DNA of 64,000 nt from Flavobacterium flabelliforme (GTDB lineage: Bacteria > Bacteroidota > Bacteroidia > Flavobacteriales > Flavobacteriaceae), in the NCBI RefSeq assembly GCF_017948675.1, contig NZ_JAGFBU010000007.1:1-64000 (forward strand). Direction: 5' to 3'. Both the position numbers and the translations under genes were made by a program. Of this stretch, positions 1 to 8,922 are shown one piece after another. The notes under the pieces are model-generated. The model did no database searches, had not been told where the DNA came from, and saw nothing but the letters and a program-made list of their open reading frames with translations. Positions within the stretch are counted from its first letter, which is position 1. Each line of letters opens with the position of its first letter.

Positions 1-152
1 CTCCTGTTAGTGTTCATATAAAGGCTAACATTCCATACAAATCCTATCGTAGGAATAAAGAAATTATTTATCTAAATTTGAATTGAAAACACAGTAAAAA
101 TGTGTCAACCTATTTCAGGACTTTACACCAATCAACTAAAAAACAACATTCT

Positions 153-1004
153 ATGAAATACATTTTAATTCTTTTTACATTTTTCTCAATTAATTTAACA
201 GCACAAAATATTCTGAAATTTGACAAAAAAAATACTGAATGTGAAGACAAATGGATTTCATACCAAATAGACAAAGACAGCACGTATGTTTTCGGATTTA
301 TTTACATTGATTCAGAAGCGGGATTAACACTAAACTATGAAGGGAAATTTAAAATTGATAATAATGGTAAATTCAACAGAATAGAAAGTGAAACTAAAAA
401 TGAAGTTGGCTTTATTAAGGTTAGACTTGAACCAAGCAAAACTGCAATTGCTGAAATACCTCAATCAAAATTTAAAGAGCTAAATATTGATAAAACACCA
501 AGTTGGTTAAAATCATATAAAACTGATGAGAATTCAGTAAACAGATTATTTCGTTGGGGTTATATATATAACGGTTGGAACGAGTGTGAAAAAGCTTTAA
601 CATTTTTAGAAAAAGCAGAAAAAATAGATTCAAAATTTAAAGGCTTGCAAACTGAATTAGCATTTTCTTATAATGCTTTAGGAAAATTCGACAAAGCTGA
701 AATATCATTAAAAAAATCAATTGCAGAAAACCCAAAAGAATGTTACACATATAAAGAGTTAGCTTACACTTATACAAAACTTGTGAATTTTGAAAAAGTT
801 GTAGAAACATATACAACAATGACCAAAATATGTACAGAGCAAAACTTCATTCAAGAAACCGCTTATAATTTAGCTTACGAATATTTTAAAATAAAAGATA
901 AGACTAAATTTAAAACGTGGAAAACTGAAGCAGAAAAATGGTCGAAATCTGAAAATAAGTACACAAAAAATTTAATTATTATGGAAACTGAATTGGATAA
1001 ATAA
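153..1004 (+). CDS. Exported TPR-repeat protein, first cassette gene
   Basis: The product is 283 residues. I start it at the ATG at 153 rather than an upstream in-frame ATG at 102, because residues 1-18 then form a clean signal peptide (MKYILILFTFFSINLTAQ). The C-terminal half has helical repeats with TPR spacing (W/L..G......A...), around residues 140-260, so it probably mediates protein contacts in the periplasm or at the outer membrane. The N-terminal 130 residues match no family I recognise. The gene ends 10 bp before the first attC-like repeat. A TAAATTTG box at 73-80 could be a promoter element. Function beyond a TPR scaffold is unknown. Confidence 0.8.
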   Translation: MKYILILFTFFSINLTAQNILKFDKKNTECEDKWISYQIDKDSTYVFGFIYIDSEAGLTLNYEGKFKIDNNGKFNRIESETKNEVGFIKVRLEPSKTAIAEIPQSKFKELNIDKTPSWLKSYKTDENSVNRLFRWGYIYNGWNECEKALTFLEKAEKIDSKFKGLQTELAFSYNALGKFDKAEISLKKSIAENPKECYTYKELAYTYTKLVNFEKVVETYTTMTKICTEQNFIQETAYNLAYEYFKIKDKTKFKTWKTEAEKWSKSENKYTKNLIIMETELDK

Positions 1005-1014
1005 AAATACAACT

Positions 1015-1146
1015 GCTAACAGCCTTTTGACGAGATTTGGGTAATTGGCTGAATTTAAAGATGGTTTTGTGCTTGGAAAATTTGTGTTTAATGGAAAAAT
1101 GTCGCGTCTTTACTCCACAACCTCGCCAAGCGTCAAGACGTTATAG
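1015..1146 (+). repeat. attC-like repeat 1
   Basis: Runs from GCTAAC (1015) to GTTATAG (1140). The left arm GACGAGATTTGG partly pairs with the right arm CCTCGCCAAGCGTC. The centre contains TTTAAAGATGGTTTTG and CGCGTCTTTA, which also pair in part. The centre is shared with repeats 8, 9 and 11 (subfamily A). It lies 10 bp after a stop codon and about 40 bp before the next start. Confidence 0.75.
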
Positions 1147-1186
1147 CCAACGCCCAAAAAATCGAAATTCTAATTGAAAATATAAA

Positions 1187-1573
1187 ATGGTAGAAAGAAT
1201 AAAAATAAAATTAGAGCTTACAAAAGTGGACATGGCTTCTGAAATTATTAGTTGGTTTTTAATTATTTATATTTGGATTTTGACAATTACAAACTACTTA
1301 AACTTTCCTGACATAATTGCAACACATTACAATGATGCAGTAGATACCGACGAACTTGTCGAAAAATGGATTATTTTTACTTTACCATTGGTTGTGACAG
1401 TTCTATTTGTTGGAATGACGATCTTAAACAAATTTCCTCACATATATAACTATCCAATCAACATAACAAAAGAAAACGCATTTACACAATATACAAACGC
1501 AACACGACTGATAAGATATTTGAAATTAATTGTCGTTGTTGTTTTCGGACTTATTGCGCTTAAAGCAATTTAA
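1187..1573 (+). CDS. DUF1648-like membrane protein, cassette gene
   Basis: This is a 128-residue membrane protein with about three hydrophobic segments (residues 18-38, 62-80, 108-127). The stretch after the first segment, LNFPDIIATHYN followed by a polar run and a second helix, resembles the DUF1648 pattern (LPD.I..H.N...), a family of small membrane proteins often found in stress or peptide-response proteins such as SdpI. That assignment is by motif only. The gene has a short A-rich leader and no obvious promoter. About 125 bp of unassigned sequence lie between its stop and repeat 2, longer than for most neighbours. Confidence 0.7.
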   Translation: MVERIKIKLELTKVDMASEIISWFLIIYIWILTITNYLNFPDIIATHYNDAVDTDELVEKWIIFTLPLVVTVLFVGMTILNKFPHIYNYPINITKENAFTQYTNATRLIRYLKLIVVVVFGLIALKAI

Positions 1574-1699
1574 AATATAAAATTAGAAGGACTTGGAGTA
1601 TGGTTTTTACCATAAATATTTGGATTGATTTTTACTCCGCTAACTTATTTAATAATGTAAGCATTTAACACTAGAAAATTAAAATAAGAATAAGCTCTG

Positions 1700-1830
1700 G
1701 CTATAACAGCGGTTTTGCAAGATTGCGAAATAAGTGCAAAATTCAAGTTTATCTTTCGCAAGAAATTTTATATTAGCAGAAAAATCTCGGTTCCGAAGTT
1801 CGCAACCCCGCAAAGCCGCAAACGTTGGCT
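1700..1830 (+). repeat. attC-like repeat 2
   Basis: From GCTATAACAGC (1700) to GTTGGCT (1824). The arms GCGGTTTTGCAAGATTGCG and, on the other strand, GCGGCTTTGCGGGGTTGCG pair well although this stem sequence differs from other copies. The centre TTTATCTTTCGCAAGAAATT is shared with repeat 3 (subfamily B). Confidence 0.75.
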
Positions 1831-1856
1831 TTAATTATAAAAGACGAAAAAACTAG

Positions 1857-2381
1857 GTGACAAAAATCAACAAAATATTTAAATGGATGAACACTTATAC
1901 TGCTACAATTGCAGTAGTTAGCTTTGGAATGTTTTTCTTTTATCACGAATTTGAAAGACCTAAACTAAATACATCAAATGACATCTTGCAATTAGAAGGG
2001 AAAGTTATAAACTATTCATTTAAACTCAAACCAAGTTTCAAATCAACACTCAAACAATATTACATTTGGCTTGAGAATTATCCTTGTGCTTTCCAAATTA
2101 AAGCAGACTTCCTTTCATATTTCTATCAAACAGAATTTGAAAATGAAGTTAAAATAGGAGACAAAATAACATTATCTATCCCAAAAGAATTTCAAAGCCA
2201 AATTTGGGACAGAAATAAGAATGTTTTTATTCTTTCCGTTTCTAAAAATTCAACTACTTTTTTAAGCCTTGAACAAACTATTCCAGAAGAGAATAGCAAT
2301 TTTGACATTTATGCGGGATTATTCTTTGTAACTGTTGGTATTGGTTATTATATTCTAAAGAAAAAGAAAGTCATAACGTAG
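1857..2381 (+). CDS. Hypothetical membrane protein, cassette gene
   Basis: I do not recognise a family. The 174-residue product starts at a GTG (1857); the next in-frame ATG is ten codons later and would cut into the N-terminal cytoplasmic end. There is one hydrophobic segment near residues 15-29 and another at 152-168, with a polar domain between them rich in aromatic and charged residues, so the central domain would sit on one side of the membrane. A short KKKK tail follows the last helix. The gene lies 27 bp after repeat 2 and is followed by repeat 3. Confidence 0.65.
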   Translation: MTKINKIFKWMNTYTATIAVVSFGMFFFYHEFERPKLNTSNDILQLEGKVINYSFKLKPSFKSTLKQYYIWLENYPCAFQIKADFLSYFYQTEFENEVKIGDKITLSIPKEFQSQIWDRNKNVFILSVSKNSTTFLSLEQTIPEENSNFDIYAGLFFVTVGIGYYILKKKKVIT

Positions 2382-2408
2382 AGAAGTTTATAAATAAAAA
2401 TAACTACC

Positions 2409-2539
2409 GCCAACAGCGGTTTGCAAAAATGGGGAAATATGTGGTAAATTCACGTTTATCTTTCGCAAGAAATTTTATCATAGCCAAAAATAATCGGTTA
2501 CGAAGTTCGCCAATTAATGAAGCCGCCAAGACGTTGGCA
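2409..2539 (+). repeat. attC-like repeat 3
   Basis: From GCCAACA (2409) to GTTGGCA (2533); the two outer boxes are exact complements. The centre ACGTTTATCTTTCGCAAG is nearly identical to repeat 2 (subfamily B), but the inner arms differ from it. Confidence 0.75.
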
Positions 2540-2575
2540 GACAGTTTGCCCCAAAAAACCGAAAAACATCAATAA

Positions 2576-3880
2576 ATGAATGAAATATTACCTATTATTC
2601 TTTTTTCAATAATTATTCTCTTTATTGAAATATATTCAGAAACACATTTGAAAAATTATGGAAGATTTATTGAGCGTATTGTATATTTATTTAGCATAAA
2701 AACACTATTTAATCTTTTTAAGTTTAGTGTTTTATTTAGCACCATATATGTTTTGTTAAATTTAGACAAATCGAAATTTTTATCAGAAATAATAAATGAC
2801 AAAATAATAAATATTGACACCAAGAACTTTGCAGTTTATTTTGTTCCTTCTGCAGTTTTTTCAATAATAGTAATAATAACAAACTCTAAAGAACTTTTTA
2901 GACAATTAGAAGATTACTCTATTGACAACGAAACATTAAATAAATTTTTCGCAAATATTAAATATATTTTCTTTAGAAGTATATCTTATTTAGTAACTCT
3001 TTTTATATTTAAATACACTATAGAATATATAATTAAAATCAATATCAAATTAAATGAAAATAATTTATTTGTATTTGATTGGTTAAATATTACTTCAAGC
3101 AATGTAGACAATTACAACAAAGGAGTATATTTTTCATTAATATTAACCATTATCATTTTTTTTCTTTTCAATAATTCCTTTATTAAAAAAAATAGTGGAG
3201 ATTGGGAATATCGAGAAATAAAATTTGATTTCATCAAATACTTCTTCATTACAATAATTTTAAGTCTTGGATTATTTTTTGGTTTTTTCTCAATATTTAA
3301 TGGGTTTTATAATTTAGTTAATTCAAATTTATCAACTTGGATTACAAAAGAAAATGTATTAGGAATATTACCAATAAGGATTTCCTCTTTATTAATTGTA
3401 ATATATTTATTGTCATATATATACAAAGAAGTCTTAAATAAAGATATTATATCATTTCTTCTTATTGGAATATTGCCTATAAGAACAATTAAAAATTATA
3501 GAGGAAATATAAATTTTGAAAAACACGAAACATTATTCTTTTCGCAAATTTCTTTTTACATCATAAATATTGCTCTAGCAGAATTTTTTATAATAACTGG
3601 GTACAAAAACATCTTTTTAAGCATATTGAATTTTGCAATTCTATTTATATTAGATGATTTCAAAATTATTAATGATTACTCACAAGGCTTAAAAAAAGTT
3701 TTAACATCTCATTTTGTTAGAGTTTGGATATTTAACTTAATTATGTTTTCTGTTGCATTAATTTTGCTATCTGAAAAAGGTTATTATATTATTTTAACGA
3801 CATATTTAGTTTTTACTTTCTTACTATTTAGATATTATTTTATGAATTTCAGATTTATCAACTTACAAAACAAAATATAA
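2576..3880 (+). CDS. Hypothetical polytopic membrane protein, cassette gene
   Basis: The product is a 434-residue integral membrane protein with about ten hydrophobic segments spread over its whole length. It is rich in Ile, Phe, Asn and Lys, with no signal peptide separate from the first helix (residues 3-20). No transporter or enzyme motif is recognisable, and no catalytic residues stand out. It is the largest gene of the cassette array and is more AT-rich than the metabolic genes to the right. It ends 10 bp before repeat 4, the usual cassette spacing. Function unknown. Confidence 0.65.
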   Translation: MNEILPIILFSIIILFIEIYSETHLKNYGRFIERIVYLFSIKTLFNLFKFSVLFSTIYVLLNLDKSKFLSEIINDKIINIDTKNFAVYFVPSAVFSIIVIITNSKELFRQLEDYSIDNETLNKFFANIKYIFFRSISYLVTLFIFKYTIEYIIKINIKLNENNLFVFDWLNITSSNVDNYNKGVYFSLILTIIIFFLFNNSFIKKNSGDWEYREIKFDFIKYFFITIILSLGLFFGFFSIFNGFYNLVNSNLSTWITKENVLGILPIRISSLLIVIYLLSYIYKEVLNKDIISFLLIGILPIRTIKNYRGNINFEKHETLFFSQISFYIINIALAEFFIITGYKNIFLSILNFAILFILDDFKIINDYSQGLKKVLTSHFVRVWIFNLIMFSVALILLSEKGYYIILTTYLVFTFLLFRYYFMNFRFINLQNKI

Positions 3881-3889
3881 AAAACTACT

Positions 3890-4011
3890 GCCAACAGCCG
3901 TTTGCCAAGATTGGAGATTTAGTGGAATTAACGTTTTTTATCATATCTTAGTTTAGCAGAATATACTCTGCTTTAAAGTTCCATAACTCGCCAAGCGCCA
4001 AGAAGTTGGAG
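3890..4011 (+). repeat. attC-like repeat 4
   Basis: From GCCAACA (3890) to GTTGGAG (4005). Left arm GTTTGCCAAGATTGGAG pairs in part with right arm CCATAACTCGCCAAGCG. The centre GGAATTAACGTTTTTTATCA defines subfamily C together with repeats 5 and 13. It follows a stop codon by 10 bp. Confidence 0.75.
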
Positions 4012-4066
4012 GAGATTTTGAATCCACCAAAAACGTAAATTCAACAACATTTTAAAAATATAAATT

Positions 4067-4285
4067 ATGATAAAATTTTGGATAATTGCAATATTGATTT
4101 TTATTCCTTCAACATATATACTGTCGAAATTTACATTGAAAGAAAATAGAAAAGAAACAGGTGAAAGAATTTGGAGATATGGAAACGGAAGGTCTACATA
4201 TTGGCGTATTCTCACTTTGTGCAGTTTCGGAATAACAGCTGTAATAATGCTTATTTTTTATTGGATAGGAATTTCTATCGTGTAA
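4067..4285 (+). CDS. Small two-helix membrane protein, cassette gene
   Basis: A 72-residue protein with hydrophobic helices at about residues 3-17 and 50-70, joined by a basic stretch (KENRKETGERIWRYGNGR). No known family is recognised. It sits between repeats 4 and 5 like the other cassette genes, but the gap from its stop to repeat 5 is about 150 bp, and nothing coding was seen there. The size and context favour a real gene, but the evidence is modest. Confidence 0.5.
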   Translation: MIKFWIIAILIFIPSTYILSKFTLKENRKETGERIWRYGNGRSTYWRILTLCSFGITAVIMLIFYWIGISIV

Positions 4286-4432
4286 AAATAAAATTATTTC
4301 ACATTTAATGTTAATGGAGAAACATTTAAAATTGAAAGGATTTGTAGGTATAAGTGAACAAAATTAAATGAGGATTATAAGTGAAAAATGAAATTATTTT
4401 GCCTGAAAATAAAACTAAATATAAAAACTACT

Positions 4433-4552
4433 GCCAACACACCTCTCGCATAATTTGCGGATTTAGCGGTATTACCGTTTTTTATCGTATTTTCATTTAG
4501 ACCAAAATACCCGTGTAAATCGCAAACTGCGCGAGGCGTGAGAACGTTATCT
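4433..4552 (+). repeat. attC-like repeat 5
   Basis: From GCCAACA (4433) to GTTATCT (4546). The stem sequence is unlike other copies (left CTCGCATAATTTGCGGATTT, right AAATCGCAAACTGCGCGAGG), yet the two arms pair over about 20 bases. This is one of the best examples of structure kept while sequence changes. Subfamily C centre. Confidence 0.8.
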
Positions 4553-4597
4553 GTCATTTTACCAAAAAATGGAAAATTCAAAAACATAAAACAACGA

Positions 4598-5434
4598 ATG
4601 AAAAAAATAAAATTAACACTACTATTTATTTTAATTACAATTAGTTTTCAAGCTCAAAAAATTTCGGGGAAAATTTTAGATGAAAATAACAATCCTATTT
4701 CCGAAGTTAGAATCGGAATTGAAAACGAAGAAATTGGAGATGTAACTAACAGCAATGGAAATTATACAATTAACTTAACTAACATTGACGAAAACAAAAA
4801 TGTAAAAGTTCTAGGCTCTGAATACGATATATTCACTATTGAGATTTCTGACTTTATCAAATCTAAAAATTATAATATTATATTATAGAAAAAAAACATA
4901 CAGCTTGAAACAGTAGTAATCAACTCTAAAAAATATGTTCATAAGAATTTCGGAACTTCAAATTCTACAAAGCGGTATAGCACATTTGATTCCAATGACC
5001 CAAATGATGTTAATCGTGAAATTGCCATAAAAATTAAAAACAAAAAGAAATTAATGATTAAGAAACTAAACATTAATATTGTTAATTATAAAATTGAAAA
5101 AACGGCAACATTTATTTTTGATATACAAGGTGATAAAAATGGATTTCCAGATGATAAACAATTTTTAATTAATGAAAATCTACAATTAACAGTTAATGAA
5201 AATGATATAAAGAACAACAAAGTATCCTTAGATGTATCTGACAAAAATATTTGGACTGATAAAGATTTTTATGTAACAGTTAGAATAGCAGAAGACTTTA
5301 AAGGCAAACTCACTTTTGCAGGAAATATTTTTGCGTTTTCAAAAGATACTTATTACAGAAATTATTTTGGGGAATGGAAGAAATTTTCAGTTGGAGAACC
5401 ATCAATAAATGTTGATGTAATTTTACAAAAATAA
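4598..5434 (+). pseudogene. Carboxypeptidase-regulatory-like domain protein, interrupted by in-frame TAG
   Basis: Reading from the ATG at 4598 gives a signal peptide (MKKIKLTLLFILITISFQAQ) and then a CarboxypepD_reg-like beta-sandwich (KISGKILDENNNPISEVRI ... GNYTINL). A TAG at 4886-4888 (codon 97) stops it. The same frame stays open beyond the TAG to 5434, starting with KKNIQLETVVIN, the LxEVVV-like strand that normally follows this domain in Bacteroidota proteins. The intact protein would be about 278 residues. The ATG at 5054 is an internal Met and not a convincing separate start. The family is typically outer-membrane or periplasmic and of unknown specificity. Confidence 0.75.
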
Positions 5435-5445
5435 AAAATACTGCC

Positions 5446-5570
5446 GCTAACAGCGGTTTGGTAAAATGTTGGGTTTAGTGCTAAAATCAAGTTCATTTTT
5501 CCTAGTGAAATTTAGTGCCAAATTGAACTTAAGTAATTATAAATCATAAACTTGACCAAGATGTAACCTA
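5446..5570 (+). repeat. attC-like repeat 6, right box degenerate
   Basis: Starts with GCTAACAGCGGTTTGG (5446). The right end ACCAAGATGTAACC has lost the GTT core. The centre TTTAGTGCTAAAATCAAGTT is shared with repeat 7 (subfamily D). Probably decayed and inactive on its right side. Confidence 0.6.
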
Positions 5571-5600
5571 TTTTGGGAGATTTTAAAAAAAACCGAAAAA

Positions 5601-6050
5601 ATGAAAGAAGAATTTAAAGAACTGTTCGAATATAATTATCATTTTAACGAGAAATTAATTAAAATTATTTCTGAAAACACTCAAAGTGTTTCTGCAAAGA
5701 TTTTTAAATTACTGAATCACTTAATTAACGCTCAACAAATTTGGAATGCAAGAATAAAAAATGAAAAGGAATTTGAAGTTTGGCAAATAAATAATTGGAA
5801 TATAATTGAAAATATTAATAAGGAAAACTACTCAAAATCATTAAATATTATTAATGAAATAGATATTGATAACATAATTGAATATACAAATTCAAAAGAA
5901 ATTAAATTCTCGAATAAAATTAAAGATATCTTATTTCACATAATTAATCACTCAACTTATCATCGTGCTCAAATTGCAACTGAGTTAAAAATTTGCGGAA
6001 TTGAACCAATTAATACTGATTATATTTTTTACAAAAGAAAATTGGAGTAA
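5601..6050 (+). CDS. DinB-like four-helix protein, cassette gene
   Basis: This 149-residue protein has the layout of the DinB / YfiT-like superfamily: an N-terminal helix, the segment LLNHLINAQQIWNARI near residues 38-53, and a C-terminal HIINHSTYHRAQIATELK near residues 112-129. The His residues at the start of each motif and the HxxxH-type pair in the second are the usual metal ligands. Family members are metal-dependent thiol transferases or of unknown function. It is a soluble cytoplasmic protein, unlike most neighbours. It starts 30 bp after repeat 6, and repeat 7 follows its stop. Confidence 0.8.
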   Translation: MKEEFKELFEYNYHFNEKLIKIISENTQSVSAKIFKLLNHLINAQQIWNARIKNEKEFEVWQINNWNIIENINKENYSKSLNIINEIDIDNIIEYTNSKEIKFSNKIKDILFHIINHSTYHRAQIATELKICGIEPINTDYIFYKRKLE

Positions 6051-6061
6051 AAAGAAACCTC

Positions 6062-6191
6062 GCAGGAACCGTTTAGCAAAATGGCGGGTTTAGTGCTAGA
6101 ATCAAGTTCAGTTTTCCAATTGAACTTTAGTTCAAAATTGGAAGTTTTGTACTTTGATTTCCGCCATATCGCATAGCCGAGAAGTTTTAGC
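6062..6191 (+). repeat. attC-like repeat 7, both boxes degenerate
   Basis: The left box is reduced to GGAACCG and the right to GTTTTAGC (6184), but the inner arms AAATGGCGG and CCGCCATAT still pair. A second inverted repeat, TTCCAATTGAAC with GTTCAAAATTGGAA, lies in the centre. Subfamily D. Confidence 0.6.
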
Positions 6192-6226
6192 AGTAATTTG
6201 GGCAAAAAAAACAGAAAATTGTGAAT

Positions 6227-6792
6227 ATGAAAAATCTAATTTATATTATTAGTTCATTTATTTTATTCTCTTGCAATGGACAATCAAATATAAAAAAAAA
6301 TGAAATTATTGAGAATAAAAATGATGAAACTAATATTACAGTAACATTACCAAAAACAAATCTTCGTGAAATTCCTAAAACTTGGAAAAGTTTAAATGCA
6401 ATTAAAAAAAATGGATAAAATTGGAAAAAGACAAAGATGGTTATCTAATTTACGAACCTTGTGACGGAAATACTGAAAACATAAAATTTGAAAATTCAGG
6501 TATTGTTATAAACTATAGAATTGAAAGCCAGAAATATAATTATGAAAAATTCACACGAATAACTGGCAATGACGCTTTTAGACTTGATGCAGGAAATGCA
6601 GAAATGAGAAAAAGCTTTGAGATTCAAGCTAAAATAGTTGATTATAAAAATGGAATAGTTTTATGGGATTTTGATGGAATAAAATGGTTTATGACACCTA
6701 AAGAAAATTATGCAAAATTTAGAATAATCAAAAATAAATGTAAAACTGAAAAGATAAAGGAATTAGATTTTTTGCCAATTGAAAATTATTAA
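6227..6792 (+). pseudogene. Lipoprotein gene broken by a frameshift in an A tract
   Basis: The first frame gives a lipoprotein signal with lipobox LFSC (MKNLIYIISSFILFSC) and runs to a TAA at 6416. A second open frame continues to 6792 and reads KKWIKLEKDKDGYLIYEPCDG. The two fit together if the eight-A run at 6404-6411 has lost one A or gained two. The whole protein would be about 189 residues. I chose the ATG at 6227 over the GTG at 6221. No domain is recognised. A sequencing error at the homopolymer cannot be excluded. Confidence 0.7.
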
Positions 6793-6804
6793 TAAAAAAC
6801 TACT

Positions 6805-6936
6805 GCCAACAGCCTTTACAATATGTCTAGGTTTTAGGCTTAATTTAAAGATGGTTTTGTAGTTGTAAAATTTGTCTTTAATGGAAAAATCTCGCATCTT
6901 TAATTCCTGACCTTGCCAAGCGCCAAGATGTTATCT
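6805..6936 (+). repeat. attC-like repeat 8
   Basis: From GCCAACA (6805) to GTTATCT (6930). The centre AATTTAAAGATGGTTTTGTA matches repeats 1, 9 and 11 (subfamily A). The inner left arm CTTTACAATATG is shared with repeat 11 and pairs poorly with its own right arm. Confidence 0.7.
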
Positions 6937-6956
6937 GTCATTTTAAAAATAATCTC

Positions 6957-7796
6957 GTGAATAGAAATATTTTCATACAAATATTGTTTTTTAATTTCCT
7001 TTTTTCATCTCCTAGTTTAACTTTTGCTCAAAAGAAAGAATTCCGAGATACCAAAGTAGATAGTTTGACTTTTTTAAATAATAGAAAACAACTAAATAAT
7101 TTAAATACCGAAATTTTTCAAAAAAAAATATTCACAAAAGGTTCTGTAGAAATTCCATACAGAATATTGACTCCCAAAAATAACAATAAGAAACAAGAGT
7201 TTCCTTTAGTTATCACTTTTCATAATTCATCAAGAATAGGATACGATAATGAAAATCAACTTGAACCATTTGCAAAAATATGGTTGAGAGATGAAATATA
7301 TAGTAAATATCAATGTTATGTTATAGCACCACAATTCAATAAACGCTCTTCAAATTATGAGAATAACGTTGATAACATTCAAACTTCAATACCTTCAAAT
7401 GATGTGACTGAAATATTGGAATTAATTAAAAATGTTGAAAAAGAATATAAAAATATTGATAAGAATCGAATTTATTTAATAGGTTATTCTATGGGTGCTT
7501 CAACTGCACAAAATCTACTAAATATGAAACCAAATAAATTTGCCGCTATAGTTTCGGTTGCTGCGGTTCCTGATTTATCAAATTTTAAAAAATATAAAAA
7601 TAAAAATATATGGCTAATTCACGGAGAACAAGATATTGAAAATCCATACATTGGAAGTGTTGAGTTTTATAATAAATTATCCTCAGATAAAAATTTGACT
7701 TTCACAACCTTCAGAAATCTCAATCATAATAATATAGTTATTCCATTCTTGATAACCGAAGAAATTCCAAAATGGCTGTTTGAAAAACATAAATAA
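6957..7796 (+). CDS. Exported alpha/beta hydrolase, cassette gene
   Basis: The 279-residue product starts at GTG 6957, 21 bp after repeat 8, and begins with a signal peptide (hydrophobic residues 5-24 ending TFAQ). The nucleophile elbow is GYSMGAS with Ser178. The likely acid lies in HGEQDIENP near residue 226 and the likely His in NLNHNN near 258. The fold and the long insert before the elbow (RDEIYSKYQCYVIAPQF) resemble the phospholipase/carboxylesterase and poly-ester hydrolase-like groups found in exported Bacteroidota esterases. Substrate unknown. No promoter is visible; expression would need read-through. Confidence 0.8.
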   Translation: MNRNIFIQILFFNFLFSSPSLTFAQKKEFRDTKVDSLTFLNNRKQLNNLNTEIFQKKIFTKGSVEIPYRILTPKNNNKKQEFPLVITFHNSSRIGYDNENQLEPFAKIWLRDEIYSKYQCYVIAPQFNKRSSNYENNVDNIQTSIPSNDVTEILELIKNVEKEYKNIDKNRIYLIGYSMGASTAQNLLNMKPNKFAAIVSVAAVPDLSNFKKYKNKNIWLIHGEQDIENPYIGSVEFYNKLSSDKNLTFTTFRNLNHNNIVIPFLITEEIPKWLFEKHK

Positions 7797-7806
7797 AAAA
7801 ACTGCT

Positions 7807-7938
7807 ACTAACAGCCGTTTGGCGAGATTGGGGTTTTAGGCTGAATTTAAAGATGGTTTTGTACTTGGAAAATTTGTGTTTAATGGAAAAATTTCGCGTC
7901 TTTAATCCCAAACATCTTGTAGCGCCAAGACGTTAGCG
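7807..7938 (+). repeat. attC-like repeat 9
   Basis: From ACTAACA (7807) to GTTAGCG (7932). Left arm TTGGCGAGATTGGGG pairs with the right arm through GCGCCAA and CATCTT, with a bulge between. Subfamily A centre, nearly identical to repeat 1. Confidence 0.75.
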
Positions 7939-8070
7939 GTAATCCTGAAAAATCGCAGGAGATAATAAGAAATATCCTCTTATAAAAATATATTAAGAGA
8001 AATGTAACATTTTGAACATACTTGTATCTAAAAGGCAAATTAGTAAATTAACCATTTAAATTTTAGAAAA

Positions 8071-8922
8071 ATGAACAAGTACAAAATTACAATTATCACA
8101 CTCTTATTTACAGTCTTAAGCTTAAATGTCTTTGGACAGAATAAAACGTATTTTTTTGAAATTCAAAAAAATGGACAAGGAAAACAAGCTATTATTTTCA
8201 TACCAGGTTTTGCTAGTTCGGGCGAGGTTTGGAATGAGACAAAAACAGAATTTGAAAAAGAATACATTTGTTATACTTTAACAATGGCAGGTTTTGCAGG
8301 TGTAGAACCACAAAATAATTCAACCTTTAAAAATTGGGAAAATTCAATTGTAGATTTTATTAAAGATAACAAAATCATAAGTCCTATTCTAATTGGACAT
8401 AGTATGGGTGGTGGTTTAGCATTGGCTATTGCTTCAGATTATCCTGATTTAATAAGCAAAATAATTGTAGTGGATGCACTTCCTTGTTTGCAAGCATTAT
8501 CAAACCCAAGTTTTAAATCAAAAGAAAAAAATGACTGTTCTGCAGCTGCAAACCAAATCACTGCAATGACAGATGAACAATTCTACAATATGCAAAAATT
8601 GTCTATTCCAAGACTTTTAGTAGATTCAACAATGCAAGAAAAAGTGGTAAGTTGGAGCGTGAAATCAGATCGAAAAACATTTGCAGAAATGTACTGCGAT
8701 TTTTGGAATACCGATTTGAGAGAGAAAATAAAAAATATAAAATGCCCCAATTTGATTTTATTAGAATCTTACTTTGTAAATATAAAACCAAGTATTGAGG
8801 AACAATACAAAAATTTAAAAACAGCCAATTTACAATATGCTAATAAAGGATTGCATTTCATAATGTACGATGATAGCGAATGGTATTATGCACAATTAAA
8901 AAAATTCTTAACAACGAAATAA
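8071..8922 (+). CDS. Exported alpha/beta hydrolase, first gene of a three-gene cassette
   Basis: A 283-residue protein with a signal peptide (MNKYKITIITLLFTVLSLNVFGQ) and an alpha/beta hydrolase fold: oxyanion strand IIFIPGFASSGEVW, nucleophile elbow GHSMGGG with Ser111, and a C-terminal His near residue 262. It differs clearly from the hydrolase at 6957, so the two are not a simple duplication. Its leader is about 130 bp, longer than in other cassettes, which leaves room for its own promoter. The stop overlaps the start of the sigma factor gene (TAATG), so the two are co-translated. Confidence 0.85.
   Translation: MNKYKITIITLLFTVLSLNVFGQNKTYFFEIQKNGQGKQAIIFIPGFASSGEVWNETKTEFEKEYICYTLTMAGFAGVEPQNNSTFKNWENSIVDFIKDNKIISPILIGHSMGGGLALAIASDYPDLISKIIVVDALPCLQALSNPSFKSKEKNDCSAAANQITAMTDEQFYNMQKLSIPRLLVDSTMQEKVVSWSVKSDRKTFAEMYCDFWNTDLREKIKNIKCPNLILLESYFVNIKPSIEEQYKNLKTANLQYANKGLHFIMYDDSEWYYAQLKKFLTTK

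Noticed and set aside
4286..4432. Small gene between the 72-residue ORF and repeat 5
   Set aside because: Frames are broken within about ten codons on the + strand; only AT-rich filler was seen.
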